A DNA stretch of 41,330 bases from an uncultured Bacteroidales bacterium (GTDB taxonomy: Bacteria; Bacteroidota; Bacteroidia; Bacteroidales; Bacteroidaceae), in contig CACZCZ010000027.1 in NCBI GenBank assembly GCA_902779845.1, positions 1 to 41,330 on the forward strand, read 5' to 3'. The notes under the pieces are model-generated. The model was not told the DNA's origin and ran no database searches. It was given only the letters and a program-made list of their open reading frames with translations. Numbering within the stretch: the stretch's first letter is position 1; each line of letters starts with the position of its first letter. Below, one piece after another: positions 33,703 through 39,896 of the stretch. Position numbers and translations under genes: made by a program.

Positions 33703-34207
33703 TCCCCGTTCCTCCTATATTTACCGCCCCATTTCCCGTAATCTTATACAGCGCTTCGAACTGTGGACTGTTCAGAATGATCTGTGGCTTTTCTTCCTTG
33801 AAATAGCCCGCTTCTCTCATCTCCTTGTAGGCGTTATCCCATGCCGCATTCCCACGGAACATCAATTGCATCAACTGCTTAACATAGACTCTTTCCATTA
33901 AATTATCGAATTCACTAAAGCCTTTGATGATTCCGTCCTTGGTGATATGCATACTGGTGAGTTCGGCAATCTTCTTGTCTTTCTCCGCCAACTCTTCCTG
34001 AAAGGAAACAAGCTCCCACCAACCTTTCACTCCTTCCACATGTCGAAACAACTCAGGTGTTGTTTGAAGCAGCCTTCGGATTGTTGCCTTGATGTCACTA
34101 CTCGGTTTATACGTAACCTCAGGAATCACAAGGGGATATATATCTCTCAGTCTGGCTCTGCCGCCAAGCTGTTCAAGTGCCTTTTTAACTGCATCCTTAT
34201 GCGTCAT
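33692..34207 (-). CDS. HARE-HTH-like winged-helix protein
   Basis: From ATG 34207 the 171-residue protein begins MTHKDAVKKALEQLGGRARLRDIYPLV and continues with IKATIRRLLQTTPELFRHVEGVKGWWELV. This fits the HARE-HTH / winged-helix domain (about 1-70) seen in restriction and chromatin proteins, where it may sense modified DNA. The rest is a coiled segment (EELAEKDKKIAELTSMH) and a helical part. The open frame extends to a TTG inside the promoter (34232-34239), which cannot be used. An imperfect palindrome holding five GATC sites (34251-34294) sits at its -33 region. Confidence 0.65.
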   Translation of the reverse strand: MTHKDAVKKALEQLGGRARLRDIYPLVIPEVTYKPSSDIKATIRRLLQTTPELFRHVEGVKGWWELVSFQEELAEKDKKIAELTSMHITKDGIIKGFSEFDNLMERVYVKQLMQLMFRGNAAWDNAYKEMREAGYFKEEKPQIILNSPQFEALYKITGNGAVNIGGTGNGK

Positions 34208-34231
34208 TGCTTCATTATTACATTTTGGCTG

Positions 34232-34239
34232 CAAAGGTA
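34232..34239 (-). promoter_or_regulatory. Promoter of the HARE-HTH unit
   Basis: The minus strand reads TACCTTTG, 25 bp upstream of the ATG at 34207. The -33 region falls in the GATC cluster. Confidence 0.7.
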
Positions 34240-34250
34240 TGAAAAAAGCA

Positions 34251-34294
34251 GATCACCGCATGATCCGTGGATCAGCGGCGATCATCTTTTGATC
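34251..34294. promoter_or_regulatory. Cluster of five GATC sites forming an imperfect palindrome
   Basis: GATC starts at 34251, 34262, 34270, 34280 and 34291 (spacings 11, 8, 10, 11). The part from 34251 to 34283 is an imperfect inverted repeat centred on CCGTGG, with arms GATCACCGCATGATCC and GGATCAGCGGCGATC. It overlaps the -33 region of the HARE-HTH promoter and lies about 90 bp from the AbiE operator. It could be a methylation-sensitive operator. Confidence 0.55.
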
Positions 34295-34380
34295 TTATTT
34301 AACTATTCCAACGCTTATCGGATTGCGCATTATTGCCCTTATTTGTGTGTAGCTTCATCAAAATAATTATTAAAGTGCAA

Positions 34381-34420
34381 CTAAAAATCGGCAAATATTT
34401 GGAAGTTTGCCGATTTTTAG
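34381..34420 (+). promoter_or_regulatory. Perfect 15-bp inverted repeat at the abiE promoter
   Basis: CTAAAAATCGGCAAA (34381-34395) and TTTGCCGATTTTTAG (34406-34420) are exact reverse complements around a 10-bp spacer. The right arm holds the -33 TTTG (34406-34409). A second TTTG lies at 34426-34429. AbiEi antitoxins are known to repress their own operon through inverted repeats, so this is a strong operator candidate. Confidence 0.8.
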
Positions 34421-34425
34421 TTTCC

Positions 34426-34429
34426 TTTG
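34426..34429 (+). promoter_or_regulatory. -7 region of the abiE operon promoter
   Basis: TTTCCTTTG (variant of TAnnTTTG) lies with the TTTG of the inverted repeat 16 bp upstream (20 bp start to start). The transcript would start about 20 bp before the ATG at 34452. Confidence 0.6.
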
Positions 34430-34451
34430 CACCGTCATAAACGAATTGATA

Positions 34452-35168
34452 ATGTTAGGAGTAAGCGACAGAATCCTAAACTACGCATCCAGCCTGCAAC
34501 ATTTTTCCGTAAATGATATTCAGGCTGAGGAGATTCCGGATATCGAGCGAAACACGCTCAGCTGGCATCTCAGCAATCTTTGTCAGAAGGGTCTGCTGCG
34601 CAGGATCGGGCGTGGCGTCTATACTCGACAATCTGCTCACATGTTTGTCGTGAAGGCAAATGCAAAGGCCCGTTCGCTGTATCGCTCCCTGTCCAGGCAA
34701 TATCCCCTTGCTGATTTCTGCATCTACCATGCCGATATCATCACGCCCTTGCTGCATGACATGATGCCCAACAACACGCTCTATGTTGAAACCAACCGAG
34801 ACACTGTAGAGAGCGTCTTCGACATGCTATTGCCCAAATACGAGGGCCGTATATTCCTGATGCCGACGAAGGAGATAGCGACGACATACATAGATGTCAG
34901 CAAGGAGAACATCATTGTGAAGCCGCTGGTGACAGAGGCTCCATTGACTCATGATGGCGATGTACCCGTTCCGACACTTGAGAAGTTGCTGGTTGACACA
35001 AGGGTCGATGCGGACTTCTATTATCTGCACGGCTATGAGAATCTTGAGATGTTGAGGACGGCCATCAGCCATTACGAGGTCAACAGGAATCGCCTGCTTA
35101 GGTATGCTGACCGCAGGAATGCAAAAGAGTCAATACTGAAAGATTTAGAACTCATCATAGAATCATGA
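34452..35168 (+). CDS. AbiEi-like antitoxin / transcriptional repressor
   Basis: From ATG 34452 the 238-residue protein has an N-terminal winged helix (MLGVSDRILNYASSLQHFSV...NTLSWHLSNLCQKGLLRRIGRGVYTR) and a C-terminal alpha/beta domain. This is the AbiEi type IV antitoxin layout, where the protein both represses the operon and counters the toxin. It sits directly before the AbiEii-like toxin gene, with an ATGA overlap (4 bp), which supports coupled translation. Upstream ATG at 34407 would lie inside the operator and is not used. The AbiE system acts as abortive-infection phage defence in lactococci. Confidence 0.85.
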   Translation: MLGVSDRILNYASSLQHFSVNDIQAEEIPDIERNTLSWHLSNLCQKGLLRRIGRGVYTRQSAHMFVVKANAKARSLYRSLSRQYPLADFCIYHADIITPLLHDMMPNNTLYVETNRDTVESVFDMLLPKYEGRIFLMPTKEIATTYIDVSKENIIVKPLVTEAPLTHDGDVPVPTLEKLLVDTRVDADFYYLHGYENLEMLRTAISHYEVNRNRLLRYADRRNAKESILKDLELIIES

Positions 35169-36241
35169 TACTGGAAGAGTGCTTTGAGAAAGAATGGATC
35201 GACAAGGTCTGCTCATCGCATAAGTTCAAGCATCCCGCATTGGTGGAGAAAGTCATCCGTGCCTTCTCCCTTCTGGAGATGCTGGTCAGGGAAGGTTGCC
35301 CGCTGACATTCAAGGGTGGCACCAGCCTCCTTCTCGTCCTCGGCTCCAACGCCCGCAGGCTGTCTATAGACATCGACGTGCTTTGCCCTCCCGGCACAGA
35401 CATCGAGCAATACCTCCTGCACTGCGATCGATACGGTTTTACGGATTGTATAACCCTCCGACGTGAGAACAGAAATGGCAATATCCCCAAGGGACACTAC
35501 AAGTCTTTCTTCGAAGTGGTCTATTCCGACCAGGCAGAGGACTCTGTGCTTCTTGATGTCCTTTTTGAAGATAACCACTATCATCTTATCGAGAATAAGC
35601 CATTGTCCCATTCGTTCATCCAGACCGATGGCGACGAGACCCTTATCCCCGTTCCATCCATCGCCGATCTGCTTGGCGATAAGCTCACGGCCTTTGCGCC
35701 CAATACCTGCGGCGTTCCCTATTACAAGGGCATACACAATTCCACCATCAACGTTGCCAAGCAGTTGCATGATGTAGGCCGTCTGTTTGATGCCGTAGAG
35801 GACATCGCCACAACGGCCGAGACATTCAAGTCGATAGCTGTCGTGGAGCTGTCATCCTATCGTGGCAAGGGCGACGATCTCAGTATCGTTTACGACGACA
35901 TCCGGGACACAGCACTCGCCCTGGCCACACGAGGAAAGATTGATCCCCATGAGGATTTCGAGCTGCTGGAAGAAGGTGTTGACAAGCTGAAGAGTCACAT
36001 GTTTGTTGGCAGATACACCCTTGACATGGCCACCACCGACGCCGCCAAAGCCGCCTATCTGGCAACGGTTATCCAATACGGCCTGAACAAAATCGAGAAA
36101 TACTCAGGCAAGCCCTCCGACGTGAAGGACATGACCATCAGCCCCGCCATCAGCAAGGACGTAGCAAAGATCCGACGCGGCAATCCAGAGGCATTCTACT
36201 ATTGGTGCAAGATTAGTCAGATACTGCAAGCTTTCACTTAA
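35165..36241 (+). CDS. AbiEii/AbiGii-family nucleotidyltransferase toxin
   Basis: The 358-residue protein has the nucleotidyltransferase signature FKGGTSLLLVLGSNARRLSIDIDVL (GGTS, then SIDID with the two metal-binding aspartates) and the later LLGDKLTAFAPNT. AbiEii-type toxins transfer nucleotides (known members act on tRNA or GTP-dependent targets) and stop growth until neutralised. The gene overlaps abiEi by 4 bp. Its TAA stop shares bases with the TAA stop of the convergent DpnA-like methylase gene (36238-36241), so the two defence modules are fused end to end. Confidence 0.88.
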   Translation: MILEECFEKEWIDKVCSSHKFKHPALVEKVIRAFSLLEMLVREGCPLTFKGGTSLLLVLGSNARRLSIDIDVLCPPGTDIEQYLLHCDRYGFTDCITLRRENRNGNIPKGHYKSFFEVVYSDQAEDSVLLDVLFEDNHYHLIENKPLSHSFIQTDGDETLIPVPSIADLLGDKLTAFAPNTCGVPYYKGIHNSTINVAKQLHDVGRLFDAVEDIATTAETFKSIAVVELSSYRGKGDDLSIVYDDIRDTALALATRGKIDPHEDFELLEEGVDKLKSHMFVGRYTLDMATTDAAKAAYLATVIQYGLNKIEKYSGKPSDVKDMTISPAISKDVAKIRRGNPEAFYYWCKISQILQAFT

Positions 36242-37125
36242 TCGTCTAGAAACGGCAGTGGCATGATTGCCAAAGGCTCTTGACACATGAGACAGCTGGT
36301 CTGCGTGTCTTCGGCCTTCACGATGTCGGCAATTTTTTTGCGGTAGGTGATGTAGTTCTTACCCTGTTCGAGTTCTTCACGTCGGGCCTTGCTCATAGCC
36401 GCGAACTGTTCTTCGCGCTCAATGCCAAGGAACTGCCGCCCCAACAGATTGGCGGCGATGCCTGTAGTACTGCTGCCTGCAAACGGGTCAAGAATCCAGG
36501 CGCCGGGCTCTGTGGAAGCCATGATGATGCGACTCAGCAATCCCAAGGGCTTCTGCGTAGGATGTTTGCCACACGACTTTTCCCAAGGCGCAATGGCTGG
36601 CAATCGCCACACATCGGTCATCTGCGTGTCGCCATTGATGCGCTTCATCAGCTCGTAGTTATAATAATGTGGCACTTTCGCGCTCTTGCGGGCCCAGATG
36701 ATGAATTCTGTGGAGTAGGTGAAGTAGCGGCAAGAGATATTGGGTGGCGGATTGGTCTTGGCCCACGTGATGACATTCAGAATCTTATACCCCAACTGCG
36801 TCAGGCTGTTAGCCACTGAGAAGATATTGTGATATGTTCCAGAAATCCAAATCGTACCATTATCTTTCAGCTTCTCACGACATAGCGATAGCCATTTTAG
36901 ATTGAAGGCATTGATATCTTCCTGAGACATGCTTTTGTCCCAGTCGCCCTTATCTACACATACCACCTTGCCACTCTGTACGCTGATGCCGCCGCTCGAA
37001 AGGAAATATGGCGGGTCGGCAAATATCATGTCGAACTTGAAGTTGAACTGCGGCAGCACCTCAAAGGTGTCGCCACAGACGAGATTGAAGTCATGGTTGG
37101 AGGATTTGTAGTAAGCTTGAATCAT
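36238..37125 (-). CDS. DpnA-like DNA adenine methyltransferase (beta class), second methylase of the GATC system
   Basis: The 295-residue protein has motif IV FADPPYFLSSGG before the SAM motif LDPFAGSSTTGIAA, the order of the beta class. It also has SGTYHNIFSVAN, TWAKTNPPPNISCRYFTYSTEFIIWA and GKHPTQKPLGLL. These match the DpnA/DpnIIB type, which methylates the adenine of GATC and can use single-stranded DNA, protecting incoming DNA. It is the third gene of the operon and overlaps the endonuclease gene by 4 bp. A coding-end overlap with the AbiEii toxin gene is noted there. Confidence 0.9.
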   Translation of the reverse strand: MIQAYYKSSNHDFNLVCGDTFEVLPQFNFKFDMIFADPPYFLSSGGISVQSGKVVCVDKGDWDKSMSQEDINAFNLKWLSLCREKLKDNGTIWISGTYHNIFSVANSLTQLGYKILNVITWAKTNPPPNISCRYFTYSTEFIIWARKSAKVPHYYNYELMKRINGDTQMTDVWRLPAIAPWEKSCGKHPTQKPLGLLSRIIMASTEPGAWILDPFAGSSTTGIAANLLGRQFLGIEREEQFAAMSKARREELEQGKNYITYRKKIADIVKAEDTQTSCLMCQEPLAIMPLPFLDD

Positions 37126-37940
37126 TTCAGGCTGTCAATAAATGCGCTTATATTCGTGAGATTATACACACTCTGGATGGTGTTGTAAGCCTCTTCCAAC
37201 TTGTTGCGAGCGGACTTCCAACCGATGCCGTCGGTGATCCAGACGAACTCATAACCCTTGACGGAATTGACCTTTGGCGCGAGCTCCGTGTAGGCACGCG
37301 CCACCTCATTCAGTTTCGAACCGCCGCCGCTGTAGAAATTCACCTCGATGAGGTATTTCACGGTCGGTGTCTTGATGAAGAAATCAAAACGCTTCTCGTC
37401 CGTCCCCAATACTGCCAATTCAGGAAACTCCGAGGAATAGACCTCCTGACGGAAACGGATTCCGGCATCACGGAAAAGCTTGGCTACCGTGTTCTCCATG
37501 ATATGGCCACTACGGTTCTTGCGGGCATTGGTGTCGAGGCCCGTTTCGATGCCAAATACATAATCCACAAGGTTTTTGATGCGGCGCGACTGGAAGATCT
37601 CAGCAAGTCCCGTCCCCTGAAGGAATTCCACCACCTTGGCACTGGACTTGAAATAGCTCTTCAGCAACACAACATTTCCCCGGCTGTCAACCACGGGTTT
37701 CTTACCCTCGTCTCTCACAGCAATCAAGATGCCAAGAACTTCAAAGACCTTGGCGTCGCGTAGCCAGATATCCTTGACACCCTTGGCCAAATCTTCCTTG
37801 CCAATCAGATAGTTAAGCGTGTTCAGACTCATTTCCACCTCAGCGACATTGGCTGATATCTTGTCGAAGTCGCAGAAGAAATCCAGCGTCTGATTTGTCT
37901 CTTGAAGTTGAGACATAAACAAGTTAAAGTCCTTATTCAT
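37122..37940 (-). CDS. DpnII-type restriction endonuclease (GATC)
   Basis: The 272-residue protein has the family's signature end: FDFFIKTPTVKYLIEVNFYSGGGSKLNEVARAYTELAPKV and YEFVWITDGIGW. The helical N-terminal part, with SRRIKNLVDYVFGIETGLDTNARKNRSGHIMENTV before the catalytic region, is also typical of DpnII and MboI. The enzyme should cut unmethylated GATC. It starts 8 bp inside the end of the Dam-like gene and ends 4 bp inside the start of the DpnA-like gene, so the three are translationally linked with the protective methylase made first. Confidence 0.92.
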   Translation of the reverse strand: MNKDFNLFMSQLQETNQTLDFFCDFDKISANVAEVEMSLNTLNYLIGKEDLAKGVKDIWLRDAKVFEVLGILIAVRDEGKKPVVDSRGNVVLLKSYFKSSAKVVEFLQGTGLAEIFQSRRIKNLVDYVFGIETGLDTNARKNRSGHIMENTVAKLFRDAGIRFRQEVYSSEFPELAVLGTDEKRFDFFIKTPTVKYLIEVNFYSGGGSKLNEVARAYTELAPKVNSVKGYEFVWITDGIGWKSARNKLEEAYNTIQSVYNLTNISAFIDSLK

Positions 37941-38835
37941 AGTTCTTAATCAATAGTTCTGTCAGTTTGCCACGCTTCTCTGGATTCGCATTGATGGCGC
38001 GCGAAGCATTGACGCGATGGAGATGAAAATCGGCGTAGATATCCTCGAAGAAGGTGTCCGCAGGATTCTTCGCCGAACAGTCCGCATTGCTCAGCATCCA
38101 TCGCACATTGGCGTGCCCGCCAAGCCTGGCACAGAAGTCGCGCAGGCGAATCTGTTCCGCATCGTTGAAGTCTTCCTTGGCGTAGGAATTGAAGCTCGAA
38201 GTAGCGTTCAGCGGGCGGTACGGAGGGTCGAAGTAGAAGAAAATCGGCCCATCACCAATCTCCTCGGCTGTACGCTCGAAATCACCACATAGGATCGTCA
38301 CACGGGCTCGATTCAGCAGTTCGCTGTCAGCCAGTATCGTGTTCGCATGGCAAATCGTGGGACGTAGATAGCGCCCGAATGGCACATTGAACCGCCCCTT
38401 GGCATTCACACGATACAGCCCGTTAAAACATGTGCGATTCAGGAATATCAGATACTTCGTACGGTCAACGTTATCGAGCTGCGACTCGTTGAAGATGTTT
38501 CGGATATCCAGGAAGAAGTCTTTCTTGGAAGCCTCGTCCGATTGTGCAACATAGTCCTGCTCCAGAACCCTCAGACGCTGAATCAACTCATTCGGCTGCT
38601 CCTTGATGACGCGATAGGCCGTCACCAGATGAGGGTTGATGTCGTTGATGACCGCATGTGTGATGTTTGGGAACCTACGGAGCATGTGAAAAAGCATCGC
38701 CCCACCACCTACAAACGGCTCCACATAGGTAAACGTCTGCCCTTGCAAATCTTTAGGCAGATGCTCGTCAAGTTGCGATAAAAGTTGTCCTTTGCCACCA
38801 GCCCATTTCAAAAAGGGCCTTGCTTCTGTACTCAT
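37933..38835 (-). CDS. Dam/DpnM-type DNA adenine methylase (GATC)
   Basis: From ATG 38835 the 300-residue protein has the alpha-class order: FLKWAGGKGQLL (SAM site), YVEPFVGGGAMLFHML, and DPPY in FFYFDPPYRPLNATSSFNSY. A Dam-like recognition part lies between, including YLIFLNRTCFNGLYRVN. It would methylate adenine in GATC and protect the host from the neighbouring endonuclease. The open frame runs back to 38892 through the hairpin leader, but the ATG at 38835 with MSTEARPF is the family's usual start. It is the first gene of the operon and follows an unusually long structured leader. Confidence 0.92.
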   Translation of the reverse strand: MSTEARPFLKWAGGKGQLLSQLDEHLPKDLQGQTFTYVEPFVGGGAMLFHMLRRFPNITHAVINDINPHLVTAYRVIKEQPNELIQRLRVLEQDYVAQSDEASKKDFFLDIRNIFNESQLDNVDRTKYLIFLNRTCFNGLYRVNAKGRFNVPFGRYLRPTICHANTILADSELLNRARVTILCGDFERTAEEIGDGPIFFYFDPPYRPLNATSSFNSYAKEDFNDAEQIRLRDFCARLGGHANVRWMLSNADCSAKNPADTFFEDIYADFHLHRVNASRAINANPEKRGKLTELLIKNYE

Positions 38836-39105
38836 CGTCTTTTTGTCTCTTTGGCGTGGACAAAAAGAAAGCGCACCACCTTCGTTTTCCAACTCCTAAC
38901 GAAGGCCGTCCACCACAGAAGCCCATACAGAGAGAAGGAAAGGAAGGGGTACGCCTATACAGGATAGGCGTATCCACATTCCCCGAGACTCTCTGTAACT
39001 ACTGTTAGTTTGGTGGACTGTTTTCGTTAAAAGTCTCTTCGAATTTAGATACTGCTATCTAATTTCCACGATGTCAATAGCGCTCAAGATGAGAATCAAA
39101 AGCGG
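38836..39105 (-). promoter_or_regulatory. Long structured 5' leader of the GATC restriction-modification operon
   Basis: Between the promoter (39108-39115) and the dam start there are about 270 nt. Perfect inverted repeats lie at 39045-39062 (TTAGATA, loop CTGC), 38926-38934 with 38989-38997 (TACAGAGAG/CTCTCTGTA), nested 38946-38949 with 38981-38984 (GGGG/CCCC), nested 38950-38958 with 38964-38972 (TACGCCTAT/ATAGGCGTA), 38879-38886 with 38898-38905 (CCTTCGTT/AACGAAGG), and 38839-38847 with 38859-38867 (CTTTTTGTC/GACAAAAAG). The last ends four bases before the start codon. It could be a regulatory RNA leader or a mobile repeat. No protein of more than 60 residues with family likeness is seen here. 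Confidence 0.65.
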
Positions 39106-39107
39106 TG

Positions 39108-39115
39108 CAAAGGTA
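39108..39115 (-). promoter_or_regulatory. Promoter of the restriction-modification operon
   Basis: The minus strand reads TACCTTTG, 273 bp upstream of the dam start, with no nearer consensus element. Confidence 0.65.
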
Positions 39116-39142
39116 GCGATTTATCTCGAAACACTATCGTGC

Positions 39143-39322
39143 TCACCCCGATTTTTCATCTTTTACGCTGAATTCTGTTCTCTCGTAATCCGAAGCATCC
39201 AGTACAAGTCGGCATTCTCGGTACATCTGACACACACGTTCCGTGGCTTCCGCCTCATTGGCGGCCTCCACCTCCACCGTGCGTCTCAGCACCTCCTTCA
39301 CCTCTATGCAGAACTTCTTCAT
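39143..39322 (-). CDS. DpnD/PcfM-like small protein
   Basis: A 59-residue frame begins MKKFCIEVKEVLRRTVEVEA, continues NEAEATERVCQMYRECRLVL and then DASDYERTEFSVKDEKSG. This closely follows the DpnD/PcfM pattern: beta strands around a helix, 'KKFxIEVxExLxRxVEVEAxNEEEAxxxVxxMYxxxExVLDxxDF'. DpnD is named after an ORF of the pneumococcal DpnI locus; its function is unknown. The gene has its own promoter (39367-39374) and lies just upstream of the GATC restriction-modification promoter. DpnD/PcfM proteins are also found on conjugative and phage-like elements, so linkage to restriction may be chance. Confidence 0.78.
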   Translation of the reverse strand: MKKFCIEVKEVLRRTVEVEAANEAEATERVCQMYRECRLVLDASDYERTEFSVKDEKSG

Positions 39323-39366
39323 ACCTCATGCACTACTGCGCGAGCAGTCGCGTGTGAATCACATTG

Positions 39367-39374
39367 CAAAGATA
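39367..39374 (-). promoter_or_regulatory. Promoter of the DpnD-like gene
   Basis: The minus strand reads TATCTTTG. The leader is about 42 nt and contains a small ACTGC-TCGC-GCAGT hairpin. Confidence 0.65.
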
Positions 39375-39451
39375 GACAAAAAATATGAGATGAGCCGTAT
39401 TAGATCAAAACTTAACAAACGAGAACAAAAAAGATCAAATCCAGATTGAAA

Positions 39452-39526
39452 CTACTTCTGCCGCCATATGCCGACGATCAACATAACAAACCAAATGATT
39501 AAAAGCCAAATGAGCAGAATGTACAT
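39452..39526 (-). CDS. Putative 24-residue single-pass membrane peptide
   Basis: The frame reads MYILLIWLLIIWFVMLIVGI followed by WRQK and a stop. Nearly all residues form one hydrophobic helix with a short positive tail, as in small membrane proteins or type I toxin peptides. A consensus promoter (39562-39569) lies 36 bp upstream, and a perfect 12-bp palindrome TATACTAGTATA (39526-39537) overlaps the first base of the start codon. This supports expression, but the ORF is too short to prove by eye. No antisense RNA gene can be assigned. Confidence 0.5.
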   Translation of the reverse strand: MYILLIWLLIIWFVMLIVGIWRQK

Positions 39527-39561
39527 ATACTAGTATAAAAGGTAATATAGCCCTTTGCCTG

Positions 39562-39569
39562 CAAAGTTA
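39562..39569 (-). promoter_or_regulatory. Promoter of the 24-residue peptide ORF
   Basis: The minus strand reads TAACTTTG, matching TAnnTTTG. Confidence 0.6.
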
Positions 39570-39660
39570 CACATTTTTTCCGAATCGCAGTAAAGAATCG
39601 GGAAAAAACGTCATAAAACAGAAATAGCCCCATACAACCAACACGAGTGAGCTACGACAA

Positions 39661-39683
39661 CGCGCACAAAAAAGCGGCTGAAA
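39661..39683. repeat. 23-bp direct repeat, copy 1
   Basis: It is identical to 40704-40726 (begins CGCGCACAAAAAAG, ends CGGCTGAAA). The copies flank the four-helix-bundle gene and its promoter. Confidence 0.9.
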
Positions 39684-39815
39684 TTCATCAACCGCTGGGA
39701 AAGTTTTACTTCAAAAGGTTTCTGGCACTATTGTCTTCCAGTACCTGCCTGCTTTCTAAACCCTTCGAATTCGAGGGGGTTAAAATTGGCGTTATGAAGT
39801 GTCATCTGTTGTTAT

Positions 39816-39896
39816 TGCTCCGGACTTTCCGGATATTCTGGAGTTTCCGGGCTTTCCGGACTATCCGGGCTCTCCGGCATTTCCGGTGATTCCCGC
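39816..39896. repeat. Nonanucleotide tandem repeat encoding a Gly-X-Y tail
   Basis: Nine or so degenerate 9-bp units of the form TTTCCGGRC run from 39816 into the last codons of the four-helix-bundle gene. On the minus strand each gives a Gly-X-Y triplet (GNAGEPG, stop, SGKPGNSRISGKSG). The in-frame TAG at 39861-39863 cuts the tail. Confidence 0.85.

Larger units (their letters stand above)
39527..39815. other. Gene-free stretch between the small peptide ORF and the four-helix-bundle gene
   Basis: It holds the peptide promoter (39562-39569), one copy of a 23-bp direct repeat (39661-39683), and a near-perfect 18-bp palindrome at 39761-39778 (CCCTTCGAATTCGAGGGG) that may form a hairpin. I see no convincing coding sequence. 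Confidence 0.6.

Noticed and set aside
37933-38835. Orphan Dam methylase
   Set aside because: It overlaps a DpnII-type endonuclease gene and a second GATC methylase gene in one operon, so it belongs to a restriction system.
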